The position numbers and the translations under genes are program-made. This document shows, piece by piece, positions 41,858 through 51,190 of a stretch of DNA of 64,000 nucleotides (positions are counted from its first letter, which is position 1; each line of letters starts with the position of its first letter). The notes beneath the pieces were generated by a model that worked only from the letters and a program-made list of their open reading frames with translations, was not told where the DNA came from and made no database searches. The stretch is from Frondihabitans sp. 762G35 (GTDB lineage Bacteria; Actinomycetota; Actinomycetes; Actinomycetales; Microbacteriaceae), in contig NZ_CP014619.1 in NCBI RefSeq assembly GCF_002074055.1, forward strand, positions 62,001-126,000, read 5' to 3'.

Positions 41858-42505
41858 ATGCTCGCCGAGACCAGCGCTCCCCTCCGCACCACCCTCGTCG
41901 TCGACCCGGTCGACTACCTCCTCGCCGACGTCGCCCTCGGTCGGCACCTGCCCGGCGAACCCGTCCACGCCGCCCAACTGGCCGAGGAGCACGGGATCAC
42001 CGGGGCCGAGGCCGTCGAGGCCGTCGAGACGGCGTGGTTCCTCGGGGTGCTCACCCGGGGCCACTCGATCGCCGAGGGCCGTGTCGCCTGGACTCCCGCG
42101 GGCACCGAGGCGCAGGTGCACCGCCTGGCGCGCGCCATGGTGGCGATGGTCCGCCGTCCGGTCTCGACGCGCGAGACGGCGTGTTCCGTCATCGACGGCG
42201 AAGACCTCCGCCAGGGCGCCGCGGAGCTGTTCGACCTGCGGACCCCGGCCGACCTCGTCGTCTTCCTGGAGCTGGCCCGCGCCCTCCTCGGCCGCTCGGA
42301 CCGCCTGCTGGTCGACGACCTCGTCGCTCCGGTCGCCATCCTCTTCTCCGAGGTCTCGCAGGAGACGCACGGCATCGAGTTCGCCGCCCCGGCCGCCGTG
42401 CGCGACGACCTGGTCCGCGCGCTGGTGCGCGCCCTCATCGACGGACGCGTCGACGACTTCGCCGACCTGGTCGACGACTACCTGCTGGCGCTGTCCGTGG
42501 GCTGA
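41858..42505 (+). CDS. GntR-like regulator
   Basis: 215 residues from ATG 41858. The first 75 residues resemble a GntR winged helix in degenerate form (VDYLLADVALGRHLPGEPVHAAQLAEEHGITGAEAVEAV), and the rest is all-helical as in FCD-type sensor domains. It has a strong AT-rich promoter. The family call is weaker than for the three regulators further right. Its last 28 bp overlap the 3' end of the convergent acetyltransferase gene. Confidence 0.6.
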   Translation: MLAETSAPLRTTLVVDPVDYLLADVALGRHLPGEPVHAAQLAEEHGITGAEAVEAVETAWFLGVLTRGHSIAEGRVAWTPAGTEAQVHRLARAMVAMVRRPVSTRETACSVIDGEDLRQGAAELFDLRTPADLVVFLELARALLGRSDRLLVDDLVAPVAILFSEVSQETHGIEFAAPAAVRDDLVRALVRALIDGRVDDFADLVDDYLLALSVG

Positions 42506-43089
42506 CCGGCGGCTCCGTGCGCGTCGCCGAGGCGGGCCCGCCATTCCGCCTCGAGGATCGCGTACACGCCCGTGTCGGCCCACTCCCCCTTGAAGAAGAG
42601 GTCCTCCACGAAGTGCGCCTCCTCGCGCATCCCGAGCCGGCGGCAGAGCGCCACCGACGCGGCGTTGCGAGGATCGAGCCGCGCGTGGACCCGGTGGCTC
42701 CCCAGGTCCTCGAAGCAGAGCTGCAGGATCCGGGAGGCCGCCTCGAAGGCGTAGCCACGGCCCTGGAACTCGGGCGCGACGATCCAGCCCACCTCCGCCT
42801 GCCTGTCGGCGACGCTCGTCAGGCTCACGTTGACCTCGCCGATGACGCAACCCGGCGACTCCTGCGTCTCGACGGCCAGGACGAGCCCGTCGCCGTCGTG
42901 CGCCAGGCGCACCAGGTCGACGCGCCGCTCCAGGTGCTCGCGCGCCGCCGCGCGATCGCGGGCGGGCCAGAGCATGTAGCGCAGAACCTCGGGGTCGGAC
43001 TGGTAGACGAGGACGTCGTCGAGGTCGTCGATCGTCAGCGGGCGCAGCAGGAGGCGCTCCGTAAGGATCGCGGACGCCTCGACGAGCAT
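42478..43089 (-). CDS. GNAT acetyltransferase, RimJ/RimL-like
   Basis: 203 residues. TERLLLRPLTIDDLDDVLVYQSDPEVLRYM is the usual RimJ/RimL start, the CoA-binding loop is APEFQGRGYAFEA, and HRVHARLDPRNAASVALCRRLGM completes the GNAT fold. It acetylates an amino group (protein N-terminus, antibiotic or small amine). Its ATG shares one base with the hemA stop (TGATG), so it is translated with hemA. Confidence 0.9.
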   Translation of the reverse strand: MLVEASAILTERLLLRPLTIDDLDDVLVYQSDPEVLRYMLWPARDRAAAREHLERRVDLVRLAHDGDGLVLAVETQESPGCVIGEVNVSLTSVADRQAEVGWIVAPEFQGRGYAFEAASRILQLCFEDLGSHRVHARLDPRNAASVALCRRLGMREEAHFVEDLFFKGEWADTGVYAILEAEWRARLGDAHGAAGQPTDSASR

Positions 43090-44375
43090 CAGACGGCTTC
43101 GGCCTCGTCGCCGCGTGCGGCGGGACGGAGCGGCGTCGCAGCCCGGGCGGCGCGCGTGTCGGTCAGGCCGAAGAGCGCCTCGAGGCCGTCGCGGAACTCC
43201 TCGCCGCGGCCCTCGCGAGCGAGCTCGCGGGCCCGGACCGAGGGGGTGTGGAGGAGGACTCCGGCGAGGTGCCGGAGCGCCTGCTCCGTCTTCTCGGAGG
43301 AGTCGCCGCGCGAGCGGGCGCGTTCGATCTCCGCGTCGAGGAGATCGAAGACGTGTCGGCGCAGCGCGACGACGGCGGGCGTGAGCGACTGCTCCGCGGC
43401 GACGGCGTGGAACTCCGCGGCGGCCTCGCCCACCAGGGCCCGGGCGTCGTCGGCGGCGTTCAGCTCGGAGAGCGGCGCGTGGAGGCTGATGGTCTCGAGG
43501 TCGAGGAGTTCGACACCGTCGACGTCGACGACGAGCGGGTCGACGTTGCGCGGGAGACCGAGGTCGATGATGAGGCGGCGCTGGCCGCTTGTCACGGTCG
43601 CCGGGGTGACGACGGGTGTCGGAGACGACGTGCAGGTGATGACGACGTCGCTCCAGGCGACGGCCTCGGCGAGGTCGCTCCAGGCGGTGAGCTCGTGCTT
43701 GCCGGCGAAGCGCTCGGCGCGGCCCGAGCCCGAGTAGACGCCGATGTCGGCGGCCCCGCGGTCGCGGAGCGCGACGACGGTGGTGGCCGCGTACTGGCCG
43801 GTGCCGACGAGCAGGATGCGGGCCTGACCCCAGTCGGTCACGCGGCTCTGGGCCAGCTCGAGGGCGAGGCGCACGAGCGAGCGGCCCGCGCCGCCGAGGG
43901 CGGTGCGGTTCTTGACGCCGCGCGAGGTGTGCGAGGCCTTCTGGAAGAGGCGCTCGAGGTCGGAGGACGTGGTGCCGTCGGTGCGGGCCCGCTCGAGCGC
44001 GCGCCGGACCTGCCCGGAGATCTCGTCCTCGCCGACGACGACCGACTCGAGGCCGGCGCTGACGGCGAAGAGGTGCTCGACGACACCGTCGCCCGTGATC
44101 ACGGTGACGCTGTCGCGGAGGTCGTCCGCGTCGACGTGGCTCGCCTCGCTCATCGTGGCGATGGTCGCCTCGACGGCGACGGCACCCGCCGCGGTCAGGG
44201 GCTCCTCGATGTCGAGGTACGCCTCGAACCGGTTGCACGTCGCGAGCACGACGGCTCCCGACACGAAATCGCTGGATTCGATGAGGGTGGTGGCTGCCGT
44301 GGGTGCGCCGACGCTCAACTTCTCGAGGAGGTCGAAACTGGCGTTCTGATGAGACGCCGTCAGGCAGATAAGCAC
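43089..44375 (-). CDS. hemA: Glutamyl-tRNA reductase
   Basis: 428 residues. It reduces glutamyl-tRNA with NADPH to glutamate-1-semialdehyde, the first committed step of haem synthesis. The catalytic Cys47 is in [57 protein letters not shown] (NADPH) and [12 protein letters not shown] follow in order. The start GTG 44375 gives the family's [14 protein letters not shown] beginning and stands 7 nt after a TACCAT -10 box. It points away from the main haem cluster and is cotranscribed with an acetyltransferase. Confidence 0.97.
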   Translation of the reverse strand: MLICLTASHQNASFDLLEKLSVGAPTAATTLIESSDFVSGAVVLATCNRFEAYLDIEEPLTAAGAVAVEATIATMSEASHVDADDLRDSVTVITGDGVVEHLFAVSAGLESVVVGEDEISGQVRRALERARTDGTTSSDLERLFQKASHTSRGVKNRTALGGAGRSLVRLALELAQSRVTDWGQARILLVGTGQYAATTVVALRDRGAADIGVYSGSGRAERFAGKHELTAWSDLAEAVAWSDVVITCTSSPTPVVTPATVTSGQRRLIIDLGLPRNVDPLVVDVDGVELLDLETISLHAPLSELNAADDARALVGEAAAEFHAVAAEQSLTPAVVALRRHVFDLLDAEIERARSRGDSSEKTEQALRHLAGVLLHTPSVRARELAREGRGEEFRDGLEALFGLTDTRAARAATPLRPAARGDEAEAV

Positions 44376-44382
44376 GTCCAGT

Positions 44383-44388
44383 ATGGTA
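44383..44388 (-). promoter_or_regulatory. -10 element TACCAT of hemA
   Basis: Reverse strand, 7 nt before GTG 44375; leaderless arrangement. Confidence 0.55.
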
Positions 44389-44480
44389 ACCCCGCCCACC
44401 TGGAGCCGCTCCGAGTGTTCTCGACACCGAGAGAGTGCTTTCGCGTGAGTCCTCGATCATCCCGACGATCATCCCGTCGC

Positions 44481-44486
44481 TATCGT
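44481..44486 (+). promoter_or_regulatory. -10 element TATCGT of the GNAT gene
   Basis: Ends 6 nt before GTG 44493; leaderless arrangement. Confidence 0.5.
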
Positions 44487-44492
44487 CGGAGC

Positions 44493-45014
44493 GTGCTCTT
44501 CTTCCGACCCGCCGGCCTGTCCGACTCCGACGCGATCGTGGCGCTCGTCACCTCGGCCTATCGGGGCGACGCCAGCCGCGCCGGCTGGACGACCGAGGCG
44601 GACCTGCTCGACGGGCCGCGGATCGACGCGGGCCTCCTCGCCGACGACCTCGCGAATCCTGCGGGCCGGGTCGTCGTGGGGCTCGACGGCGACGAGATCG
44701 TCGCCTGCTGCAACGTGGTGCGGCGGGCCGACGGCCTCGCCTACTTCGGCATGTTCGCCGTCTCGCCGTCGCGTCAGGGGGCGGGGCTCGGCAAGGAGGT
44801 GCTGGCCGAGGCGGAGCGCATCGCCGCCGAGGAGTGGGAGCTCCCCGCGATCGAGATGACGGTGCTGGAGCAACGGCCGGAACTCCTGGCCTTTTACGAG
44901 CGGCGCGGCTACGAGCGGACCGGTGCTTTCGCTCCGTTCCCCTACGGCGAGGAGCGCTTCGGGCTGCCGCGCCGGGACGACCTCCGGATGGTCGTGCTGC
45001 GCAAGCGGTTCTGA
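44493..45014 (+). CDS. GNAT acetyltransferase
   Basis: 173 residues from GTG 44493. The acetyl-CoA loop is VSPSRQGAGLGKEVLAEAE, and MTVLEQRPELLAFYERRGYERTG is the C-terminal GNAT segment. The substrate is unknown. Divergent from hemA and probably leaderless. It ends 34 bp before the oxidoreductase gene, which has its own -10 box. Confidence 0.9.
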   Translation: MLFFRPAGLSDSDAIVALVTSAYRGDASRAGWTTEADLLDGPRIDAGLLADDLANPAGRVVVGLDGDEIVACCNVVRRADGLAYFGMFAVSPSRQGAGLGKEVLAEAERIAAEEWELPAIEMTVLEQRPELLAFYERRGYERTGAFAPFPYGEERFGLPRRDDLRMVVLRKRF

Positions 45015-45036
45015 GGGTCCGCTCACCGGGCGGCCC

Positions 45037-45042
45037 TAGGGT
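45037..45042 (+). promoter_or_regulatory. -10 element TAGGGT of the MDR oxidoreductase gene
   Basis: Ends 6 nt before ATG 45049, although CGGAGG also lies there and could act as a ribosome site. Confidence 0.45.
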
Positions 45043-45048
45043 CGGAGG

Positions 45049-46062
45049 ATGAGCACCGACAGCACCAGCATCCAGTGGCACCTCGTGAAGCGCCCCCACG
45101 GAGAGCCCACGACCGACGACGTGGCGCGCCGTGAGGTCGCCCTCCCCGACCTGGCCGCGGGCGAGGTCCGCGTCCGCAACGAGTTCCTCTCCGTCGACCC
45201 GTACATGCGCGGTCGGATGAACGACGTCCCCTCCTACATCCCGCCGTTCGGGCTCGACGAGGCGATGACCGGCGGCGCCGTCGGCCGTGTCGTCGAGTCC
45301 CGCGCGGACGACCTCCCCGTGGGTTCCGCGGTCACGCACAACTTCGGCTGGCGTGACGTCGCGCAGGGCCCCGCCGCGCAGTTCCAGCGCATCGACGAGA
45401 CACCCGGCGTCTCGCTCGCGTCGCACCTCGGCGCCCTGGGCCTCACCGGCCTGACCGCCTACACGGGCCTCGTCCGCATCGCCGCGATGAAGGAGGGCGA
45501 CACGGTCTTCGTGTCGGCCGCCGCCGGAGCGGTGGGCTCGATGGTCGGTCAGATCGCCCGCCTCAAGGGTGCCGCGCGAGTCATCGGCAGCGCAGGATCC
45601 GACGAGAAGGTCACGCTCCTCACCGAGAAGTACGGCTTCGACGCGGCGTTCAACTACAAGGACGGCGACGTCCTCACCCAGCTGCGCGGTGCTGCCCCCG
45701 ACGGCATCGACGTCTACTTCGACAACGTCGGCGGCGACCACCTCTCCGCCGCGCTCGCCACGCTGAACCGCTTCGGCCGGGTCGCCGTCTGCGGCGCGAT
45801 CGGTGCCTACAACACCACGGGCGCCGACCGCGGCGTCACCGGCATGACCAACATCGTGACCCGCAGCCTCCGGCTCGAGGGCTTCACCATGGGCGATCAC
45901 TGGGACCTCGCCGGCCCGTTCCGCGAGGAGCTCACCCCGTGGCTGGCCGCCGGCGAGATCGTCTTCGACGAGACCGTGGTGGACGGCGTCGACGCGACCT
46001 TCGACGCCTTCCTGGGGCTCCTGCGCGGCGAGAACGTCGGCAAGATGGTCGTCCGCGTCTAG
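45049..46062 (+). CDS. NADP-dependent MDR oxidoreductase (CurA/LTB4-dehydrogenase-like)
   Basis: 337 residues. [16 protein letters not shown] near residue 45, [34 protein letters not shown] (cofactor turn, here quoted only by its ends GLTGLTAY and AAAGAVGS) and [13 protein letters not shown] are marks of the zinc-free MDR group that reduces enones with NADPH. Cytosolic. Stand-alone gene ended by a strong hairpin at 46069. Confidence 0.92.
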   Translation: MSTDSTSIQWHLVKRPHGEPTTDDVARREVALPDLAAGEVRVRNEFLSVDPYMRGRMNDVPSYIPPFGLDEAMTGGAVGRVVESRADDLPVGSAVTHNFGWRDVAQGPAAQFQRIDETPGVSLASHLGALGLTGLTAYTGLVRIAAMKEGDTVFVSAAAGAVGSMVGQIARLKGAARVIGSAGSDEKVTLLTEKYGFDAAFNYKDGDVLTQLRGAAPDGIDVYFDNVGGDHLSAALATLNRFGRVAVCGAIGAYNTTGADRGVTGMTNIVTRSLRLEGFTMGDHWDLAGPFREELTPWLAAGEIVFDETVVDGVDATFDAFLGLLRGENVGKMVVRV

Positions 46063-46068
46063 CGCCCT

Positions 46069-46102
46069 CGGCCGGCCGCCGTCCTTCCGACGGGGCCGGC
46101 CG
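46069..46102 (+). terminator. Hairpin after the MDR oxidoreductase gene
   Basis: CGGCCGGCC pairs with GGCCGGCCG around an inner CCGTC/GACGG stem with a CTTCC loop. It lies 6 bp after the stop codon; no U-tract, as is common in actinobacteria. It separates this gene from hemE. Confidence 0.75.
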
Positions 46103-46129
46103 GGGCACCCCCAGGCGCGGAGTGCGAGA

Positions 46130-47212
46130 ATGCCCGACGTGAACACGCCGACCGCGACCGCCCTGCCCCCCGCGCACCCTCTCGCCTCGGGCCTCACCTC
46201 GGGGTCGCCGCTGGTGCGCGCGCTGCGCGGCGACCGGCCCGAGCGCCTGCCGGTCTGGTTCATGCGCCAGGCCGGGCGCTCGCTCCCGGAGTACCGCGAG
46301 CTCCGCGTGGGCACGAAGATGCTCGACGCCTGCCTCACCCCCGAGCTGTCGAGCGAGATCACGCTCCAGCCGGTGCGCCGGCACGGCGTGGACGCCGGAA
46401 TCTTCTTCAGCGACATCGTCGTTCCGATCAAGCTGGCGGGGGTCGCCGTCGACATCGTGCCCGGCCGTGGTCCGGTGCTCGAGTCGCCCATCCGCACGGC
46501 CGACGACGTCGCTCGGCTCGAGCCCCTCGATCCTGCGAGCCTCGCCCCCATCTCCGAGGGGGTGGCGCGCACGGTCGCCGAACTGGGTGAGACGCCCCTG
46601 ATCGGTTTCGCCGGCGCGCCGTTCACGCTCGCGGCGTATCTCGTCGAGGGCGGCCCGTCGAAGGACCACATCCGCGCCCGCACGCTGATGCACTCGGACC
46701 CCGAGACGTGGGAGGCGCTGCTCACCTGGGCGGCCGACGTCACGGGGGCGTTCCTGCGCGCGCAGGTGCTCGCCGGCGCGAGTGCCGCACAGCTGTTCGA
46801 CTCCTGGGTCGGCTCCCTCTCCCTCGCCGACTACACGTCGCGCGTCGCCCCGTTCTCGGCGCGGGCGCTGGCCCACGTGGCCGATCTCGGCGTCCCGCGC
46901 ATCCACTTCGGAGTCGGATCCGGCGAGGTCCTCGCCGCCATGCGCGACGTCGGGACCGACGCCGTGGGCGTCGACTGGCGCATCCCGCTCGACGAGGCGT
47001 CGCGGCGGCTCGGCGGGGCCACGCCGGTGCAAGGCAACATCGATCCTGCGCTCCTGCAGGCGCCCTGGCCCGTCCTCGAGGCGCACGTCCGCGACGTCGC
47101 TCGGCGCGGTCGGACCGCACCGGCCCACGTCCTGAACCTGGGCCACGGCGTCAACCCCGACACCGACCCGGCCGTTCTGACCCGCATCGTCGACCTGGCG
47201 CACTCGCTGTGA
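46130..47212 (+). CDS. hemE: Uroporphyrinogen decarboxylase
   Basis: 360 residues. It converts uroporphyrinogen III to coproporphyrinogen III by removing four carboxyl groups, without a cofactor. [19 protein letters not shown] is the family N-terminal signature with the catalytic-site Arg residues; [30 protein letters not shown] and the C-terminal [14 protein letters not shown] also match. Its stop overlaps the hemY GTG by 4 nt (GTGA), starting the rightward haem operon. Confidence 0.97.
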   Translation: MPDVNTPTATALPPAHPLASGLTSGSPLVRALRGDRPERLPVWFMRQAGRSLPEYRELRVGTKMLDACLTPELSSEITLQPVRRHGVDAGIFFSDIVVPIKLAGVAVDIVPGRGPVLESPIRTADDVARLEPLDPASLAPISEGVARTVAELGETPLIGFAGAPFTLAAYLVEGGPSKDHIRARTLMHSDPETWEALLTWAADVTGAFLRAQVLAGASAAQLFDSWVGSLSLADYTSRVAPFSARALAHVADLGVPRIHFGVGSGEVLAAMRDVGTDAVGVDWRIPLDEASRRLGGATPVQGNIDPALLQAPWPVLEAHVRDVARRGRTAPAHVLNLGHGVNPDTDPAVLTRIVDLAHSL

Positions 47213-48549
47213 CCACGTCGCCCGCACCCGCCTTCGACGCCGTCGTGATCGGCGGCGGGATCGCCGGTCTCGTCGTGGCGCGCGACCTCGGCAGGGCGGG
47301 GAGGCGCGTCGTCCTCCTGGAAGCGGGCGACCGTCTCGGCGGCGAGGTCAGCCGCCACACCGTCGCGGGCGTCGACCTGGACGCCGGAGCCGAGAGCTTC
47401 GCCACCCGCGGCGACATCGTCGCGACGCTCGCGACGCAGCTCGGCCTCGGCAACGAGCTCGTGGCACCCGATCCGCGCGGGGCGTGGGTGATCGAATCCG
47501 ACGGCGGGGCGTTCCCGCTCCCGGCCACGGGCATCCTGGGCATCCCCGGCACCGCGATGGCGCGGGACGTCATCGACGTCATCGGCACCAGGGCCGCCCT
47601 CCGCGCCGAGATGGACAGCCTCCTGCCCGGGCCCGTCGGCGCCAAGGAGCAGAAGCTCGGGCCCCTCGTGCGGCGCCGGATGGGCAGCGCCGTCCTCGAC
47701 CGACTCGTCACCCCGGTCGTCATGGGTGTCCACTCGGCACACCCCGACGACCTCGACGTCGACCGCGTGGCGCCGGGGCTCCGCCAGCAGCTCCTGCACC
47801 AGAACTCCCTCGCCCGCGCCGTGCGCGAGCTCCGCTCGCTCTCGAAGGCAGGATCCGCGGTGGGCGGGATCCGCGGCGGCATCGTCCGCCTCGTCGACGA
47901 GCTCGCCGCCGACCTCGAGACCTTCGGGGTCGACGTCCGGCTCGGCTCGCGCGCCCGCTCCTACGACTCGTCGTCCGTGACGACCGACTCGGGGGAGCGC
48001 CTGACGGCGTCGCACGTCGTGGTGGCGCTCGGCGCCCGCGACGCGGCGGCTCTCGACGGCCGGGCGGCTCCGGCGACCGGCCTCATCACGCTCGCGACGC
48101 TCGTGGTCCGCGCCCCCGAGCTCGACGCGGCGCCGCGCGGGACGGGCGTCCTCGTCGCTCCCGGGCAGCCGAGCATCCGAGCCAAGGCGCTCACCCACGC
48201 CAGCGTGAAATGGGCCTGGGTCGCCGAGCGCGCCGAGGGCCGGCACGTGCTCCGCCTCAGCTACGACGCGCCCGTCGTCACCCGAGCGACCGCGGACGTC
48301 GAGCTGCGGGCCCTGGCGCTCGCCGACGCGCAGGCCATCCTCGGGACCCCCCTCGACGACTCCCGGGTCGACGGCGTCGGCCGGATCGAGTGGACCCCGC
48401 CGCTCCGGGCCCCGTCGGGCGGCTCGGTCGTCGAAGAACGGGGCGACGTCCTCCGCGTGGGCGGTGCGGTCGCGGGTCGGGGCCTCGCGGGCGTGATCGC
48501 CGGTGCGCGCACGGCCGCCGCCGGGATCGTCGACGAGCCCGTCGACTGA
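47209..48549 (+). CDS. hemY: Coproporphyrinogen III oxidase, HemY/HemG type (CgoX)
   Basis: 446 residues from GTG 47209. The FAD turn is [17 protein letters not shown], followed by [10 protein letters not shown] and the C-terminal [18 protein letters not shown], which contacts FAD. In actinobacteria with HemQ this oxygen-dependent enzyme oxidises coproporphyrinogen III to coproporphyrin III, before iron insertion; the presence of hemQ here supports that reading over protoporphyrinogen oxidation. It acts at the inner face of the membrane. Translationally coupled to hemE. Confidence 0.95.
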   Translation: MTTSPAPAFDAVVIGGGIAGLVVARDLGRAGRRVVLLEAGDRLGGEVSRHTVAGVDLDAGAESFATRGDIVATLATQLGLGNELVAPDPRGAWVIESDGGAFPLPATGILGIPGTAMARDVIDVIGTRAALRAEMDSLLPGPVGAKEQKLGPLVRRRMGSAVLDRLVTPVVMGVHSAHPDDLDVDRVAPGLRQQLLHQNSLARAVRELRSLSKAGSAVGGIRGGIVRLVDELAADLETFGVDVRLGSRARSYDSSSVTTDSGERLTASHVVVALGARDAAALDGRAAPATGLITLATLVVRAPELDAAPRGTGVLVAPGQPSIRAKALTHASVKWAWVAERAEGRHVLRLSYDAPVVTRATADVELRALALADAQAILGTPLDDSRVDGVGRIEWTPPLRAPSGGSVVEERGDVLRVGGAVAGRGLAGVIAGARTAAAGIVDEPVD

Positions 48550-48632
48550 GGCGGTTGGGAAAAGGGGGCCGCGACCGGACTACCCTGGGTGAGACCGGCC
48601 GTTCGGTCGAGTGAAACGTCTGTGGAGGCTTC

Positions 48633-48908
48633 ATGCAGGGCAAACTGATCTTCGTCGCGGGAGCAGCCATCGGGTACGTGCTCGGGTCGCGCGCCGGCCA
48701 CCAGCGCTACAAGCAGATCTCGGCCGGAGCCTCGAAGTTCTGGCACTCGCGCCCGATCCAGAAGCAGGTCGACAAGGCCTCGGCCGCCGCGGGCGACATC
48801 GTCCCCGGCATCGTCGTCGGGCTCTTCAACCTCACGGTCTGGCTCGTCAAGAAGATCCTCGGCATCCAGACGAAGCCGCGCTCGACGACGGCTCGCGCCG
48901 GTCGCTGA
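48633..48908 (+). CDS. Small conserved membrane-associated protein (YtxH-like)
   Basis: 91 residues with a TGGAGG ribosome site. The N-terminus KLIFVAGAAIGYVLGSRAGHQRY is a short hydrophobic segment with the GYVLGSRAG step of YtxH-like proteins. A helix with a basic face and a second hydrophobic stretch (GIVVGLFNLTVWLVKKI) follow. This gene with a Holin-X and a DUF3618 gene is a common trio in actinobacteria. Function unknown, likely envelope stress or membrane shape. Confidence 0.8.
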   Translation: MQGKLIFVAGAAIGYVLGSRAGHQRYKQISAGASKFWHSRPIQKQVDKASAAAGDIVPGIVVGLFNLTVWLVKKILGIQTKPRSTTARAGR

Positions 48909-49002
48909 CCGCGCGACGTACCCCGACCCATCCCGCCCACCGCGAGCCCGGCATCGCCCGCCCACCTCGTTCGTCCACCACGTTCGCCCTGAGAGGGAGT
49001 CC

Positions 49003-49455
49003 ATGACCCAGTCGACACAAGCCGACAGCATCCACCACGCGCGGAAACCGCGCTCGCTCTTCGGGCTGCTCGGCGACATCCCCACGCTGGTCACCGACCT
49101 CGTCAAGGGCGAGATCGCACTCCTCAAGCAGGAGCTGCTGGCCAAGGCGAAGGTGTTCGGCATCGGGGCGGGTCTCGTCGTCGGTGCGCTGCTGTTCCTG
49201 TTCCTCATGCTGCTGTGCCTCATCGGCGCCGGCATCGCGGCCCTGTCGCTCGTGATGCCGCTGTGGCTCGCGGCGCTCCTCGTCGCGGCCCTGTTCCTCG
49301 TGATCGCGGCGCTGCTCGGGTTCGTGGGCTACCTGCAGATCAAGAAGGGTCTGCCGCCGCTGCCGAAGAAGACCATCGACAGCGTCAAGAACGACATCAA
49401 GGCGGTCAAGGGCGTGGGCCGGATCCCGCGCTCCGACGTGGGAGGACGATTCTGA
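49003..49455 (+). CDS. Actinobacterial Holin-X family membrane protein
   Basis: 150 residues. SLFGLLGDIPTLVTDLVKGEIALLKQEL is an amphipathic lead-in, two hydrophobic segments follow (from about residue 50 and 80), and the tail is basic. This is the PF07332 pattern, named after phage holins, but it is a normal chromosomal protein in most actinobacteria and not evidence of a prophage. Its stop overlaps the next start (TGATG). Confidence 0.88.
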   Translation: MTQSTQADSIHHARKPRSLFGLLGDIPTLVTDLVKGEIALLKQELLAKAKVFGIGAGLVVGALLFLFLMLLCLIGAGIAALSLVMPLWLAALLVAALFLVIAALLGFVGYLQIKKGLPPLPKKTIDSVKNDIKAVKGVGRIPRSDVGGRF

Positions 49456-49682
49456 TGAGCAGCGCCGACGAGATCCAGGCACGGGTCGACCGCACGAGGG
49501 CCGACCTCGCCGCGACGCTGAACGAGCTGGAGGACAAGCTCAACATCCCCAAGCAGCTCGGCATCCAGGGCCACCGCGCCAAGGCGTCTTTCGACCGCGA
49601 CCCGAAGCCGTGGCTGGTCGCCGCCGTCTCGGTGGCCGCCGTCGTCGGCGGCATCGCGCTGGTGGCGCTGCGTCGTCGCTGA
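49455..49682 (+). CDS. DUF3618 protein
   Basis: 75 residues. The N-terminal EIQARVDRTRADLAATLNEL is the DUF3618 helix (Arg-x-x-Leu-x-x-Thr-x-x-x-Leu pattern). One membrane segment near the C-terminus ends in RRR. Coupled to the Holin-X gene by a 1-base overlap; the two proteins probably act together at the membrane. Confidence 0.9.
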   Translation: MSSADEIQARVDRTRADLAATLNELEDKLNIPKQLGIQGHRAKASFDRDPKPWLVAAVSVAAVVGGIALVALRRR

Positions 49683-49757
49683 GCCATCTCGAATGGACCG
49701 GGGCGGCCCGGCCCGTCCCGCCCGATCGGTCCGCGGCTCCTGCCAGGGCCGACTCAC

Positions 49758-49763
49758 TAGTCT
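49758..49763 (+). promoter_or_regulatory. -10 element TAGTCT of the PEBP gene
   Basis: Ends 6 nt before ATG 49770; leaderless arrangement. Confidence 0.55.
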
Positions 49764-49769
49764 GACCCC

Positions 49770-50339
49770 ATGGCCTCGACCCTCCCGCTGACCCTCCTCG
49801 GCGGCGCCCTGCGCTGGCGCCGCGCCGGGGAGCGCTGGAGCGTCGCCAACACCCGTCAGCTCCAGGCGCCCGAGACCCTCCGCGTGACGAGTCCCTCGTT
49901 CGGCCCGGGCGACACCATCCCCCTGGCGCACGCGGGCGACGGCGTGGGCGCGAACACCTCCCCGGCCCTCGAGGTGACGGGGCTCCCCGCGGCGACGGCG
50001 CAGCTCCTGCTGGTCGTCGAGGACATCGACGTGCCGCTGCCGCGTCCCCTGATCCACACGATCGCCCTGCTCGACACGGCGTTGGCGATCCTCGGCGAGG
50101 GCAAGCTGGACGCCCGCACGCCCGGTGTCCGCTTCGTCCCCGCCGCTTTCGGGCGGAGCGGCTATCAGGGTCCGCGCGCTCTCCCCGGCCACGGCGCCCA
50201 CCGCTACGGGTTCCACGTGTACGCGCTCGACCGGGCCATCCCGCGCGACGCCGCGCTGACGGACTTCGTCGGGCTGCTGCCCTGGGTCGACGGCCAGATC
50301 CTCGCCCGGGGCGTCCTCGTCGGGACGCAGCGCCGGTAG
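49770..50339 (+). CDS. PEBP / YbhB-YbcL family protein
   Basis: 189 residues. The family marks are TSPSFGPGDTIPLAHAGDG near residue 39, SPALEVTGLPA, VVEDIDVPLP (the anion pocket's DxDxP-like step) and GYQGPRALPGHGAHRYGFHVYAL. Family proteins bind small anions or phospholipid head groups; role in bacteria is unclear. It has its own promoter inside the haem region and is not required for that pathway as known. Confidence 0.9.
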   Translation: MASTLPLTLLGGALRWRRAGERWSVANTRQLQAPETLRVTSPSFGPGDTIPLAHAGDGVGANTSPALEVTGLPAATAQLLLVVEDIDVPLPRPLIHTIALLDTALAILGEGKLDARTPGVRFVPAAFGRSGYQGPRALPGHGAHRYGFHVYALDRAIPRDAALTDFVGLLPWVDGQILARGVLVGTQRR

Positions 50340-50449
50340 CCGACCCCGCGGTCCACCCCGTCGGGGCCGGACGAGGGATTCGTTCGAGATGAAGCGAACC
50401 TGGAAGCACCCGACGGACGCACTCAGCCGGACAAGGGATGATAGGGGCT

Positions 50450-51190
50450 ATGAATTCCAGCGCCGATGCGCACCCGCACGCCACTGACGCCCCCGCATCC
50501 GCCCCGCACGACTTCTCGCCGGAGGGGGAGACCCTCGGGTACACCCTCTGGGCGGTCCTCCGCCGCGACCCGGGTCGGCCCTACGTCGCCGAGGCCCTCG
50601 ACGTCGACGAGATCGACGGGGTGGTCGAAGCGGCCGCCGAGGCAGGAGTCACGGTGCGCGGCTTCTACGACGTGAGCGGTCTCAAGGCCGACAGCGACCT
50701 GATGATCTGGCTGCACGGCACCGCGCCGGAAGGCCTCCAGTCGGTGTACCGCAAGCTCCTCCGAAGCAACCTCCTGCGCGGGCTCCTGCCCACCTGGAAC
50801 GCCATGGGGATGCACCGCGAGGCGGAGTTCTCGAAAGACCACAGCCCCGCCTTCATGCGCGGCAAGGAGCCGGAGACCTGGCTGACCGTCTACCCCTTCG
50901 TCCGCAGCTACGAGTGGTACCTCCTGCCCGACGCCGAGCGTCGCGAGATGCTGCGCGACCACGGCATCAAGGGGTCGGTGCACCGCGAGGTGCTCACCAA
51001 CACGGTGGCGAGCTTCAGCCTGGGCGACTACGAATGGATCCTGGCGCTCGAGGCCCCCGAGCTGGTCCAGCTCGTCGACCTCATGCGCGACCTGCGCTAC
51101 ACCGAGGCACGGCGGCACGTCCGCGAAGAGGTCCCGTTCTACACGGGCCGGAGAATTCCCACGAACGAGATCGGCGAGGTCCTCTCATGA
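50450..51190 (+). CDS. hemQ: Coproheme decarboxylase
   Basis: 246 residues. It converts iron-coproporphyrin III to haem b using peroxide, the last step of the coproporphyrin-dependent path (also named chdC). The chlorite-dismutase fold is seen in TLWAVLRRD, FYDVSGLKADSDLMIWLHG, FSKDHSPAFMRGK and YPFVRSYEWYLLP (reactive Tyr region), with a conserved His in KGSVHREVLTN. ATG 50450 chosen over 50438 because it lies 7 nt after a GATGAT -10-like box. Its stop overlaps hemH (ATGA). Confidence 0.95.
   Translation: MNSSADAHPHATDAPASAPHDFSPEGETLGYTLWAVLRRDPGRPYVAEALDVDEIDGVVEAAAEAGVTVRGFYDVSGLKADSDLMIWLHGTAPEGLQSVYRKLLRSNLLRGLLPTWNAMGMHREAEFSKDHSPAFMRGKEPETWLTVYPFVRSYEWYLLPDAERREMLRDHGIKGSVHREVLTNTVASFSLGDYEWILALEAPELVQLVDLMRDLRYTEARRHVREEVPFYTGRRIPTNEIGEVLS

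Noticed and set aside
40861-43737. Long + strand frame across the lipoprotein, Nudix, acetyltransferase and hemA genes
   Set aside because: It is antisense to four recognisable proteins and has no start signal or family features.
49003-49455. Holin-X protein as a sign of a prophage
   Set aside because: No other phage genes are nearby and this family is a regular chromosomal neighbour of DUF3618 in actinobacteria.
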